A stretch of 64,000 nucleotides of DNA from Pseudomonas brassicacearum (GTDB taxonomy: Bacteria > Pseudomonadota > Gammaproteobacteria > Pseudomonadales > Pseudomonadaceae). Below are positions 28,225 to 36,923 of this stretch, in pieces (positions within the stretch are counted from its first letter, which is position 1; each line of letters opens with the position of its first letter). The notes beneath the pieces were generated by a model that was not told the origin of the DNA, ran no database searches, and saw only the letters and a list, made by a program, of their open reading frames with translations. The stretch spans positions 124,001 to 188,000 of the forward strand of contig NZ_MOBJ01000005.1 of the NCBI RefSeq assembly GCF_003732225.1. The letters run 5' to 3'. The translations under genes and the position numbers were made by a program.

Positions 28225-28983
28225 GTGACGGACTTTCGTTTGCGCCGCGAGGAAATCCTCGACGGCGAGCGGCTCAGCGCCATGCTCGAAGAAAGCCCGG
28301 CCCGTGCGGCGCAGGCGATTCTGCTGGCGGCTGGCGAGGGCGTGGTTGAGGCGCAAGCGTTACTTGGGCAGATCCTGCTCGATGGCCGGGGCATCGCCCG
28401 GGATCAACCGCTGGCCGTACGCTGGTTTGAAATCGCTGCCGGTCAGGGGCATCTGATGGCGCGCAACATGCTGGGTCGTTGTCTTGAACATGGCTGGGGC
28501 TGTGCAGCGGATGCTTCAGTGGCTGCGCGGCATTACCGGATGGCGGCGCTAGCGGGGCTGGATTGGGCGATGTACAACCTTGCCAACCTGCTCGCCACCG
28601 GACGCGGGATAACAGAGAACCAAGCGCAAGCCCTGGCGTTGTATCGTCACGCCGCAGAGCAGGGCCACGCCAAATCCATGAACTTGTTGGGCCGCTATCT
28701 GGAAGAGGGACGTCACTGCCCGCAGGATCAGTTTGCGGCTCGGGAATGGTATCGACGCTCGGCCGAGGGTGGGGATTTTCGTGGTCAGTTCAGTTATGCA
28801 GCAATACTGGCCGATGAAGGGCGGATCGAAGATGCGCTGGGTTGGTTGCGCGAGGCACTGGCCGGGGGAAACGTGAACTTCTTGCGGGTGAGCATTGAAT
28901 CATTGCTCAGCGCAAATCATCCACACATCCGCGGGATGGCTGATGCTTATCGGCAGCGGCTATCTCAGGTGGTCGCGTTTTAA
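28225..28983 (+). CDS. Sel1-repeat (tetratricopeptide-like) protein
   Basis: A 252-residue protein with five or six Sel1-like repeats between about 45 and 225 (A..LG..L..GRGIARDQPLAVRWFEIAAGQGH, then units ending in AALAGLDWAMYNLA, AAEQGHAKSMNLLG, SAEGGDFRGQFSYA). Such repeats mediate protein contacts. No signal peptide is seen. The GTG start directly follows the piuC TAA with no gap, so it is translationally coupled to piuC; the same pair occurs in P. aeruginosa. Its function in iron uptake is unknown. Confidence 0.85.
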   Translation: MTDFRLRREEILDGERLSAMLEESPARAAQAILLAAGEGVVEAQALLGQILLDGRGIARDQPLAVRWFEIAAGQGHLMARNMLGRCLEHGWGCAADASVAARHYRMAALAGLDWAMYNLANLLATGRGITENQAQALALYRHAAEQGHAKSMNLLGRYLEEGRHCPQDQFAAREWYRRSAEGGDFRGQFSYAAILADEGRIEDALGWLREALAGGNVNFLRVSIESLLSANHPHIRGMADAYRQRLSQVVAF

Positions 28984-29370
28984 CGGTAGAGGGTTGCTAC
29001 TCACTGTCTGGGTCGCGAAATTTCGCTTTATCAAGAATATTGCACGATAGAGAGCGTTACCCGAACAGGTTAACGCGGTCGTCGGCTATGCGTAATGTTT
29101 GGCGATAAGCTTGCGGTTGTCGCTAACTTAACTGAGTCGGCGTCGTTAAAATATAAAAGCTTCCAGTCGAACGAATTCAATTGCCCTGAGTTGAAATCCG
29201 GTTGTTGTGTTGATTGTCTTGAATTTTAATATTTATCGGCTTGTTGGTGTTCGTTGCGGTGAACTAAGGTGGGTGTTCGCGATGTGCGTATTGGCTCGGA
29301 GGAACCGGCTAATTAGTGTCGTGAATAAAGTGAATTTAAATTAAATTCTGAAGAAGACAAGGAGTCTCTG
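28984..29370 (+). other. AT-rich leader region of the toxin locus
   Basis: These 387 bases hold no gene. Base composition turns AT-rich here. A possible promoter is TTAACT (29128-29133) with TATAAA (29152-29157) and an 18-base spacer, which would give a leader of about 200 bases. A clear ribosome site AAGGAG precedes the 29371 ATG. No terminator is obvious after the Sel1 gene. Confidence 0.4.
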
Positions 29371-31587
29371 ATGGAACTAAAGACCGATAACAAGGTGGTC
29401 GAGGCCGCTGTAAAAGCGCCTCAGGTATTTATAAACGCATCGCTGGGTGAGGGTGAAGAATACAACCGGGCACCCGGAATGCAGTTGACCAAAGAGCAGA
29501 TCATCAGTTTAAGGAAGTATGAAGCCTTGGGTCTGTCTCTTCCCGTTCGGCTACAAGATGTCGTTGCCTATTTAAATTATGGTGTGGGTGATGGGGGCGG
29601 CGTGGGGCTTACTGCCAGGGATTTTCTACGCACCTTCACCATGACATATGACCATGCCAAGCGCTGGTCGCCATTGCGCGAGCAAATAATGCTGACAGGC
29701 ACCCACCTCAAGATTTTTGCCGGCAGCATTATCCGGACGGGTAACGGAATTGTAGAGGTTTATGATGACCTCAAAGCGTCGAAATACCTGGAAGAGCATA
29801 ATATCAATACGCCAGAGGAGTATCAGAAGCTGAAACTCCGGATTCCGAATCTTCCCGATCTTGCTTTGCCTCCGGGAGATGTTCCGGAAATCAAGGACTA
29901 CCTCAATGACTTGCTGACGAAGGTCAGGGAATGCCATAAAAAGGCCGAGGATGTCAGAGAACAATTGGACAGTTTTGGCACCGACATGCGCGAGAAAGTA
30001 CTGCCGGAAATAAAGCTGAGATTGGAATTTGTTTCAAAGAATACGTATCAGTCCGATATTCAAGTTCTGCAAAAAGAGATCGATCAGCGCTCGGCGGAAA
30101 TAGACGAACTCAACAAACAATACGATCGACTGGTTCAGGAAGCGATTGAGGCGGCAGCGACCCTCAATGTTGGCGGGTTGATTCTCGGCATCTATCAGGG
30201 TATCAAGGCTGAGCAGATACGCAGTCAACGTAATAAACTGAAGGAATTGCAAAAAGCCGCTAATCAAATTATGGCCAGCAAAAACCAGACGTTGAGTTCT
30301 TTGAATAAAGTGCGTGATGATCTTCAAAACCTGAGCTACGTTGCAATCGAAGCTGAGGTCGCGACTCAAAATCTTATGTTGGTGTGGAATGCGTTGAGTA
30401 CCTACATCACTGCCTCCGTAAAAGAGGTCGATGTGCTGGATGAAGCGACGTCTTTGAGACGGTTTAAAAATCAGATAATCAGTATCGTTGCCCCGTGGGA
30501 ACAAATAAAGGTGAGCTCGGATCAATTGCTTGCTGTGTTCGCAGAGGCTGATAAGGAGCATGCGGGTAATCCTTTAGTTTTTTGGAGCAAGATGGCCATG
30601 AGTTTGCTATTTAATGATTCGTATCACGCCTCTTTTAATATGGAGAGCTTGCGTGGTCATAATGCCGGAGTGCAACGAACGAACACGTCTGCGCAAATGC
30701 TCTTCGAACAATTCGATTACCTGCCCGGCACAGTCGGAGTAATGAATGATCTGACGCTCGCTATCAACAGGACAACATTCGAACTGCGTAATCAGGCTCA
30801 GACAACCCACATCCATTTGGAGCGTGCCGAGAAAAAACTCAAAGCCTATCAGGCAGAGCTGGATTATCCGGACGATGTGGAGGAGGTTCATGAGGACATG
30901 GAGGCGGAGCTCAAAAATGTATTCAATAAAATATCCGCGCAAGCGGAAGATTTAAAAAGTCTTCATAAGAGTGTTAGCGTCCCCTATGACAGGGACGCCT
31001 CGCAAGGATGGGTCGTTACACTGCAGCAGGATCGGGCATTCACTGAAGAACTCAAGATTAAAACCGATGAAAAGCTAGTTGAACTGAGCGAGCAGATGAA
31101 GTCCGTGTCCGAGGCGATTGATTTGATCGGAAAGGCCGGAGTCGAAAAAATCGGTGAGGAGGCGAAGTTATCGCTGGAAAATTTGAACGCCCTGGGTTTG
31201 GCGCCGCCGCAGATTCAAATCGCCTTGTTGGCCATTGATACGCTTAAAAAATTGATCTCTGGTATTGGGGAGGCCATTTCTTATCTCAACATGCTTGCAG
31301 CGTACAGCCGTCTCGCGGAGAGAGCGGGTGAACTGAGGGTGCAAACGCAAAAACATGCCAAAGATATCGCCCGGATGGATGGGAAGATTGAATTGGTAAA
31401 GACGCTTGACGAGTTGGACGATGGGCGCTGGGGATACGTGAATGAATTCTCGAATCTGATTGGCGACTTTGAAAAGCTCACCCGCGAATTCAAGCAAGAC
31501 ACGTCGCTGCCCGTCGAAGAGCGGACGGAGACGGCGATCACCCGGATCGTAGACACTATTAAATACCTGAAGTCCATTTACCAATAA
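29371..31587 (+). CDS. Alpha-xenorhabdolysin (XaxA/XaxB)-type pore-forming toxin, A and B halves in one frame
   Basis: A 738-residue protein without signal peptide. Residues about 35-405 resemble XaxA/YaxA, the A component of a binary alpha-helical pore-forming toxin: SLRKYEALGLSLP, KRWSPLREQIMLTG, long coiled helices and a hydrophobic hairpin at 262-279 (ATLNVGGLILGIYQGI). Residues about 408-738 look like a separate B subunit of about 330 residues, with its own helices and a second hydrophobic segment at 608-646. In known systems A and B are separate proteins of about 400 and 340 residues, matching the halves. The junction has an internal ribosome site and ATG; losing one T from a T6 run would restore two overlapping genes. 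GC is low (24 of 60 bases at 30241-30300), suggesting transfer. Family call is from remembered sequence. Confidence 0.75.
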   Translation: MELKTDNKVVEAAVKAPQVFINASLGEGEEYNRAPGMQLTKEQIISLRKYEALGLSLPVRLQDVVAYLNYGVGDGGGVGLTARDFLRTFTMTYDHAKRWSPLREQIMLTGTHLKIFAGSIIRTGNGIVEVYDDLKASKYLEEHNINTPEEYQKLKLRIPNLPDLALPPGDVPEIKDYLNDLLTKVRECHKKAEDVREQLDSFGTDMREKVLPEIKLRLEFVSKNTYQSDIQVLQKEIDQRSAEIDELNKQYDRLVQEAIEAAATLNVGGLILGIYQGIKAEQIRSQRNKLKELQKAANQIMASKNQTLSSLNKVRDDLQNLSYVAIEAEVATQNLMLVWNALSTYITASVKEVDVLDEATSLRRFKNQIISIVAPWEQIKVSSDQLLAVFAEADKEHAGNPLVFWSKMAMSLLFNDSYHASFNMESLRGHNAGVQRTNTSAQMLFEQFDYLPGTVGVMNDLTLAINRTTFELRNQAQTTHIHLERAEKKLKAYQAELDYPDDVEEVHEDMEAELKNVFNKISAQAEDLKSLHKSVSVPYDRDASQGWVVTLQQDRAFTEELKIKTDEKLVELSEQMKSVSEAIDLIGKAGVEKIGEEAKLSLENLNALGLAPPQIQIALLAIDTLKKLISGIGEAISYLNMLAAYSRLAERAGELRVQTQKHAKDIARMDGKIELVKTLDELDDGRWGYVNEFSNLIGDFEKLTREFKQDTSLPVEERTETAITRIVDTIKYLKSIYQ
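30578..30601 (+). other. T6 run plus internal ribosome site and ATGA at the A/B junction
   Basis: Six T (30578-30583) are followed by GGAG (30584-30587) and ATG at 30592 and 30598. Reading one T fewer gives P-L-V-F-G-A-R-W-P then TGA at 30599-30601, overlapping ATG 30598 as ATGA. This is the usual coupled-gene arrangement. The A product would then be 409 residues and the B product 329 residues. Confidence 0.75.
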
Positions 31588-31599
31588 TAAGGAGTCGGG

Positions 31600-31621
31600 G
31601 GGGTGGGTGTACGCCCACCCC
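31600..31621 (+). other. Intercistronic GC hairpin in the toxin operon
   Basis: GGGGTGGG and CCCACCCC form a perfect 8-bp stem around the 6-base loop TGTACG, 12 bases after the toxin stop and 13 before the next ATG. No T run follows, so it is more likely a stability or translation-control element than a terminator. Confidence 0.6.
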
Positions 31622-31634
31622 TCCAAGAGGGAGT

Positions 31635-32513
31635 ATGAATACAAGTGCATATGAATTTACTGCGGCGCAGCGGCGTGTGTTAGACCGTTACACCCATTTT
31701 CTTGGCTCCCTGCACCCGACATTCAACGGTATACCGGTTGTGTTTGAGCGCCGTAGAAGAAGCGGTCATCAACTTGCGGTTCTGGCCAAGGATTCGCGTT
31801 TGAGCAATGCTCAGTTTAATGAGCGATATCTGCAAGAGTTTTGGGAACGTACTGAAGAAGCCTGGCGTCTATACAAAGATTATGTTGAAGACCTCGAAAC
31901 GTTCACTCGAGAGTCTTTGGAAATAACCGGGAAGACCTCCAGGAATGAACCGGTTGGCCAAGTGGATTTCCGGTTGTACAGTTTGTCCAGATCCACGATC
32001 TGGAAGTTGTTTCCGCCAAAAAATGTACCGGACTTGATTCACGAGTTGGCGCTTCGATTTTATGAGCTGAGAACTGTAGTACGACAACTGAAGTATACAA
32101 TGGTCGAAACGTATAACGAATCATTTGGACTCAAGTCGGTATTCACGAGTGCAATGGACCATCGATCCTGTCATTGCCATTCAACGCCGACTGTTGTGCA
32201 GGAGTTGTTTCGTGAGTCTGACACTACACCTGTCTGGGACATCAATTACTCTTCCAGGGATGCTTCGGTCAGGGCGGCAGAATATAAGGCCGATATCGCG
32301 GCGTTATTCAATGGATTCGTTTCTGTGAACTCGCAGATGGGGCTGTTCATTGAAGAGCTCTATCTACGTATCGATGGTGCATTCTATGAGCTCTTGCGAG
32401 CAAAGAATGTATCCAGACTCGGCGAATTAAATTTCAAGCTGGGCGCCACTATGGAGGGCGCTAATGAAGGTATGGCGATGATGAGTCACTTGGAGGCATG
32501 GCTACGTAAATAA
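31635..32513 (+). CDS. Unknown helical protein in the toxin operon
   Basis: A 292-residue protein that I do not recognise. It is predicted mostly helical, with no signal peptide and no clear membrane segment; notable are an Arg cluster FERRRRSGHQ near residue 40 and SCHCHS near 180. ATG 31635 follows AAGAGGGAG. It lies 47 bases after the toxin gene and before a shared terminator, so it is probably co-transcribed. Lacking a hydrophobic segment, it is unlikely to be the pore-forming B subunit; accessory component, chaperone or self-protection protein are all possible. Base composition is AT-richer than the core genome (27 G+C of 60 at 31981-32040). Confidence 0.75.
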   Translation: MNTSAYEFTAAQRRVLDRYTHFLGSLHPTFNGIPVVFERRRRSGHQLAVLAKDSRLSNAQFNERYLQEFWERTEEAWRLYKDYVEDLETFTRESLEITGKTSRNEPVGQVDFRLYSLSRSTIWKLFPPKNVPDLIHELALRFYELRTVVRQLKYTMVETYNESFGLKSVFTSAMDHRSCHCHSTPTVVQELFRESDTTPVWDINYSSRDASVRAAEYKADIAALFNGFVSVNSQMGLFIEELYLRIDGAFYELLRAKNVSRLGELNFKLGATMEGANEGMAMMSHLEAWLRK

Positions 32514-32545
32514 AAAAAGGCCCATGTTTTCATAGGCCTTTTTTT
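32512..32545. terminator. Bidirectional terminator between toxin operon and speC
   Basis: A7-GGCC and GGCC-T7 arms with inner ATG/CAT pairing form a symmetrical terminator working in both directions. It ends the plus-strand toxin operon and the minus-strand speC. Confidence 0.88.
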
Positions 32546-32555
32546 ACGGTATCGC

Positions 32556-33719
32556 TTATACGTAGAACGACTTCAACGGCGGGAAGCCATTGAACTCAAC
32601 AGCGCTGTAGCTGGTGGTGTACGCACCGGTGGACAGCCAGTACAGTCGGTCACCGATGGCCAGGTTCAGCGGCAGGCCGTACTTGTAGTTCTCGTACATG
32701 ATGTCGGCGCTGTCGCAGGTTGGGCCGGCGATCACCACTTCTTCCATCTCGCCTTTCTTTTCGGTCCAGATCGGGAACTTGATGGCTTCGTCCATGGTTT
32801 CGATCAGGCCGGAGAACTTGCCCACATCCGTGTACACCCAACGCTCGACAGCGGTGCGGGATTTACGCGCGACCAACACCACTTCGCTGACCAGGATGCC
32901 GGCGTTGGCGATCAGCGAACGGCCTGGCTCAAGGATGATTTCCGGCAGGTCGTCACCGAAGTCTTCCTTGAGGAAACGGATGATTTCTTCGGCGTAGGTT
33001 TCCAGGCTGTTGGTGCGGGTGATGTAGTTGGCCGGGAAGCCGCCGCCCATGTTGATCAGCTTGAGGTGGATGCCGTCTTCTTCTTTCAGACGCTCGAAGA
33101 TCACTTTGACCTTGGCGATTGCCGCGTCCCAGACGCTGATGTCGCGCTGCTGCGAGCCAACGTGGAAGGAGATGCCGTAAGGCACCAGGCCCAGGTCGCG
33201 AGCGAGGATCAGCAGGTCCATGGCCATGTCAGTCTGGCAGCCGAATTTACGCGACAAAGGCCAGTCAGCGGTGGTCGAACCCTCGGTGAGGATACGCACA
33301 TAGACTTTCGAACCCGGTGCAGCCTTGGCGATGTTGCGCAGGTCGGCTTCGGAGTCGGTGGCATACAGACGCACACCCTTCTCATAGAAGTAGCGAATGT
33401 CCTTGGATTTCTTGATGGTGTTGCCGTAGCTGATGCGGTCCGGGCTGACGCCGCGACCCAGCACCTTGTCCAGCTCGTAAATCGAGGCGATGTCGAAGCT
33501 CGAACCTTTCTCTTTCAGCAGGTCGATGATCTCGACGGCCGGGTTGGCCTTGACCGCGTAGTAAACCTTGGCAAATTCGAAACCGGCGCGCAGGTCGTCA
33601 TAGGCCTGGGCGATCATCGCGGTGTCGATAACCACGAACGGGGTTTCTTGCTTGTCGGCGAAGGCCTTCATTTTCTGAAAGGTTTCACGCGCGAAATAGT
33701 CTTCGACATTGATCGACAT
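32556..33719 (-). CDS. speC: Ornithine decarboxylase, fold-III PLP type
   Basis: A 387-residue eukaryotic-like (alanine racemase fold) decarboxylase making putrescine from ornithine; length and sequence fit the pseudomonad SpeC, though lysine may also be used. PLP Lys57 lies in YYAVKANP; FHVGSQ, the glycine loop NMGGGFP, EPGRSL and the catalytic Cys near 335 in GPTCDSAD are present. ATG 33719 follows TAGGAGCTCC. It stands alone between the toxin locus and the OpuC-like transporter. Confidence 0.92.
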   Translation of the reverse strand: MSINVEDYFARETFQKMKAFADKQETPFVVIDTAMIAQAYDDLRAGFEFAKVYYAVKANPAVEIIDLLKEKGSSFDIASIYELDKVLGRGVSPDRISYGNTIKKSKDIRYFYEKGVRLYATDSEADLRNIAKAAPGSKVYVRILTEGSTTADWPLSRKFGCQTDMAMDLLILARDLGLVPYGISFHVGSQQRDISVWDAAIAKVKVIFERLKEEDGIHLKLINMGGGFPANYITRTNSLETYAEEIIRFLKEDFGDDLPEIILEPGRSLIANAGILVSEVVLVARKSRTAVERWVYTDVGKFSGLIETMDEAIKFPIWTEKKGEMEEVVIAGPTCDSADIMYENYKYGLPLNLAIGDRLYWLSTGAYTTSYSAVEFNGFPPLKSFYV

Positions 33720-34087
33720 ACTTGGGAGCTCCTAATGGCAAACGGGTAAAAACAATGGGTGCAAATGAACGTCCTCCGTATCCCCACTTTGGTTCGCCTA
33801 CTTCCCAAGGCATGTCGCCGAAAGCAAAAAGGTCAACCTGGCGCTGCGCCGCGGGTGACCTTGCTGTCTCGTCGTCAGTACTTGAGCCGGATGGATCGTT
33901 TCCAGCATGGACGTTCGGCGCGAACTTTAGGACTTGAGCGGCTTGAGATCAACAAAAAATGTCGCGTTTTTGCACGCATCCGTCGTGCGGTCCCGCTCAG
34001 TCCTTTATGTAACCGACCTGGATGACAGTGTGATGTTCCCGTTGGAGGGATATTTTGGGTGTTTCGGTGAGAGTTGTGGTGCCCCTA
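33720..34087 (-). other. speC upstream region
   Basis: No gene is seen in these 368 bases. An inverted repeat at 33829-33862 (AAGGTCAACC paired with GGGTGACCTT, 14-base loop) lies 110-143 bases before the speC start and could be a leader hairpin or a regulator site. Promoter elements are not clear to me. Confidence 0.4.
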
Positions 34088-34181
34088 ATCGCGAGCAAGC
34101 TCGCTCCCACACTGGATCTGTGGTGTGCATGCAATCTGTGCATCAACACACATCCCCTGTGAGAGCGAGCCTGCTCGCGAT
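34088..34181. repeat. REP-like inverted pair, opposite arrangement
   Basis: The units of the TGTGGGAGCGAGC family are arranged with ATCGCGAGCAAGCTCGCTCC outside left and its inverse outside right, the reverse of the 20505 and 22232 doublets. The right unit is diverged (GTGAGAGCGAGCCTGCTCGC). It lies after the stop of the opuCA-like gene. Confidence 0.85.
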
Positions 34182-34189
34182 GGCGTCCG

Positions 34190-35347
34190 TCAGGCCAGCG
34201 CTACTTCGGCAGGCGAAACAATACGGGTCTTGCCGCCACGCGAACGCCCGGAGCTCAAGTACTCGGCAATCGACTCCTGCGTCACTTCACCGAGGAATAC
34301 CCGCTCGGCGTCCATCACCGGCAGCCACGAGCGGTTGAACTCGTACATGCGCGACAGCAGGATCCGCAGGTGCTCGTCATAGGCCGCCGTGGCGTTGAAC
34401 TCGCGCAGGTATTGCGCGCAGGTGCCGGTCTGACGATGCAGATCGCGGCGGCGCACGTAGCCCAGGGCCTTGTTGTCGGCGCAGGTGACCACCACGTAGC
34501 GGCGGTCGAGTTCGTCCATCAATTCCAGCGCTTCGGCCACCGGTGTTTCCGGGCTGACCGACGGCGCGTTGTCCGCCGCGTCTTCGGCCTTGACTAGCAG
34601 CAGGCGCTTGAGCGTGCTGTCCTGGCCGACGAAGTTGCTGACAAAGTCATCCGCCGGGTGCGCGAGAAGGGTGTCCGGGTGGTCGATCTGGATTAGCTTG
34701 CCGCCACGGAAGATCGCGATCTTGTCGCCGAGCTTGATCGCTTCGTCGATGTCATGACTGACCATGATCACAGTCTTGCCCAATGCCCGTTGCATCTCGA
34801 AGAACTCGTTCTGGATCATCTCACGGTTGATCGGGTCGACCGCGCCGAACGGCTCATCCATCAACAGCAGCGGGGCGTCTGCGGCCAGAGCGCGGATCAC
34901 ACCGATCCGCTGTTGCTGGCCACCGGACAACTCACGCGGGTAGCGACTCAGATACTGCTTGGGTTCCAGCTTGATCATGCTCATCAACTCGCGGGCGCGG
35001 TCGTGGCATTGCTGTTTGTCCCAGCCGAGCAGGCGCGGAACGATGGTGATGTTTTCCTCGATGGTCATGTTCGGGAACAGACCGATCTGCTGGATCACAT
35101 AACCGATGTTGCGACGCAGCGTTACGGCGTCGAGGTCGGTGGTGTCTTCGCCGTTGATCAGGATCTTGCCCGAGGTCGGCTTGATCAACCGGTTGATCAT
35201 TTTCAGCGTGGTGCTTTTGCCGCACCCCGATGGCCCGAGGAATACGCAAATTTCGCCTTCATTGACGGTCAGGTTCACCGAGTCCACGGCTTTGATGTCT
35301 TTGCCGTTGCTGTGAAAGGTTTTGCTGAGGTTTTGAAGTTCGATCAT
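34190..35347 (-). CDS. opuCA: Osmoprotectant ABC transporter ATPase with CBS pair (OpuCA-like)
   Basis: A 385-residue ATPase. Walker A GPSGCGKST (38-46), LSGGQQQR signature, Walker B LLLMDEPFGAVD and the H-loop SHDIDEA are complete. Residues about 250-375 form two CBS motifs (SVSPETPVAEALELMDE; SWLPVMDAERVFLGEVTQES), which sense ionic strength in OpuA/OpuC transporters. I use the ATG at 35347 (MIELQNLSK), which overlaps the preceding permease stop (ATGA) and follows AGGACTCC. Substrate is probably a quaternary amine such as betaine, choline or carnitine; not decided by sequence. Confidence 0.88.
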   Translation of the reverse strand: MIELQNLSKTFHSNGKDIKAVDSVNLTVNEGEICVFLGPSGCGKSTTLKMINRLIKPTSGKILINGEDTTDLDAVTLRRNIGYVIQQIGLFPNMTIEENITIVPRLLGWDKQQCHDRARELMSMIKLEPKQYLSRYPRELSGGQQQRIGVIRALAADAPLLLMDEPFGAVDPINREMIQNEFFEMQRALGKTVIMVSHDIDEAIKLGDKIAIFRGGKLIQIDHPDTLLAHPADDFVSNFVGQDSTLKRLLLVKAEDAADNAPSVSPETPVAEALELMDELDRRYVVVTCADNKALGYVRRRDLHRQTGTCAQYLREFNATAAYDEHLRILLSRMYEFNRSWLPVMDAERVFLGEVTQESIAEYLSSGRSRGGKTRIVSPAEVALA

Positions 35348-35997
35348 TTCAGGAGTCCTTTTGGAGTCAGCGTGCGTTGCAGCCATTGCAGAAGCAGGTC
35401 GGCGAAGATCGCCAGAAGACTGACCAGCACTGCACCGACGATCAGCATCGACATGTCGCTGCGGCTGATGGCAGCGAGGATAAGTACGCCCAGTCCACCG
35501 GCGCCGATGGTGGCGGCGATGGTCATCACCCCGATGTTCATCACCACGGCGGTGCGCACGCCAGCGAGGATCACCGGCACCGCAATCGGCAACTCGACCA
35601 TGCGCAGGCGCTGGCCGAAGGTCATGCCGATACCGCGCGCGGCTTCGCGAATACCGGGTTCGACGCCAGTCAGCGCCAGGTAGGTGTTACGCATGATCGG
35701 CAGCAGGGAATACAGAAACACCGCGGTGATGGCCGGCATCGGTCCCAGGCCCTGGCCGAATTTCGAGTAGAACGGCAGCAGCAGACCGAACAGCGCAATC
35801 GACGGAATGGTCAGCAGTACCGTGGCGCTGGCTTGCAGAGGACCGGCCAGCGCTGGGAAGCGTGTCATCAGAATGCCCAGCGGCACACCGACCACAATTG
35901 CCAGGGTCACGGCAATGCCGACCAGGGTGATGTGTTGCCAGGTCAGGTGCAGGACGAGCGGCCAGTCCAGGTGGGAAAAGGCGTTGAGAAATTCCAT
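35344..35997 (-). CDS. opuCB: Osmoprotectant ABC permease (OpuCB-like)
   Basis: A 217-residue inner-membrane permease with five or six hydrophobic segments and the permease loop EAARGIGMTFGQRLRMVELPIAVP that contacts the ATPase. It lies between the binding protein and the ATPase genes and overlaps the latter by four bases, so stoichiometric expression is expected. ATG 35997 follows GAGGAAAAGCC. Confidence 0.88.
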   Translation of the reverse strand: MEFLNAFSHLDWPLVLHLTWQHITLVGIAVTLAIVVGVPLGILMTRFPALAGPLQASATVLLTIPSIALFGLLLPFYSKFGQGLGPMPAITAVFLYSLLPIMRNTYLALTGVEPGIREAARGIGMTFGQRLRMVELPIAVPVILAGVRTAVVMNIGVMTIAATIGAGGLGVLILAAISRSDMSMLIVGAVLVSLLAIFADLLLQWLQRTLTPKGLLK

Positions 35998-36006
35998 GGC
36001 TTTTCC

Positions 36007-36900
36007 TCAGTTGATGGGGTGCTGGCGCAAGAAATCTGCGGCCACGGCGGAAGGGCTTTCGTGGTCGACGTCGACCCGCGCATTGAGCTGACGCATGGTT
36101 TGGTCATCGAACAGTTGGGCCAGCGGTTTGAGTTGTTCGGCCAGTTGCGGGTGGGCGTCGAGGTAGGTTTGACGCACGACTGGCGCGGCGGTGTAGTCCG
36201 GGAAGTAATGCTTGTCGTCTTCCAGCAGTTTCAGCTTGAAGGCGTTCAAGCGCCCGTCGGTGGTGTAGACCAGACCGGCAAATACCTGGCCATTGCGCAG
36301 CGCGGTGTAGACCAGTCCGGCGTCCATCTGGCGGATGTTGTTGCGGGTCAGGTTCATGCCGTAGAGCTTGACCATGCCTTTGAGGCCGTCGGAACGGTTG
36401 GCGAACTCGGTGTCCAGCGCCACCAGGTGGTTGGTCTGCGCCTCAGCGCTGAGCACGCTGTTCAAGTCGCTGATGCTGTTGATTTGCGGATACTCATCGG
36501 CAACGTTCTTCGGCAGCGCGAGTGCATACGTGTTGCTGAATTTCGACGGAGCGAGCCAGACCAGGCCCTTTTTTGCGTCGAGTTCCTTGACCCGCGCGTA
36601 GGACTGTTCGCTGTCGAGCTTCTCCGTGACATGGTTGTAGGCCACCAGCGACACGCCGGTGTATTCCCACATCAGGTCCAGTTGGCCGTTTTCATGGGCA
36701 CTGCGGGCCAGACTGCTGCCCAGACCTCCTGTCACCTGGACGTCGTAACCCTGGGTGCGCAGGTATTGGGAGGTGATTTCCGCGAGCAGGGTTTGTTCGG
36801 TGAACACCCGGGCACCGATGCGAATCAGCGGTTTTTCGGCGGCGTGGGCAAATCCTGCGCACAGCAGGACGCAACCTAGTAACAAGCTAAATGTCTTCAT
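36007..36900 (-). CDS. opuCC: Osmoprotectant-binding periplasmic protein (OpuCC/OsmX-like)
   Basis: A 297-residue binding protein of the OpuAC/ProX type. A signal peptide ends near AGFAHA. Conserved features are IGARVFTEQTLLAEI and DLMWEYTGVSLVAYN, the segment that builds the quaternary-amine pocket, and the C-terminal VAADFLRQH. There is no lipobox Cys at the cleavage site, so a soluble periplasmic protein is expected. It is placed between two permease genes, as in the P. aeruginosa opuC operon. Confidence 0.88.
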   Translation of the reverse strand: MKTFSLLLGCVLLCAGFAHAAEKPLIRIGARVFTEQTLLAEITSQYLRTQGYDVQVTGGLGSSLARSAHENGQLDLMWEYTGVSLVAYNHVTEKLDSEQSYARVKELDAKKGLVWLAPSKFSNTYALALPKNVADEYPQINSISDLNSVLSAEAQTNHLVALDTEFANRSDGLKGMVKLYGMNLTRNNIRQMDAGLVYTALRNGQVFAGLVYTTDGRLNAFKLKLLEDDKHYFPDYTAAPVVRQTYLDAHPQLAEQLKPLAQLFDDQTMRQLNARVDVDHESPSAVAADFLRQHPIN

Positions 36901-36923
36901 GATTATTCCTTCGCTCAGCCGGA

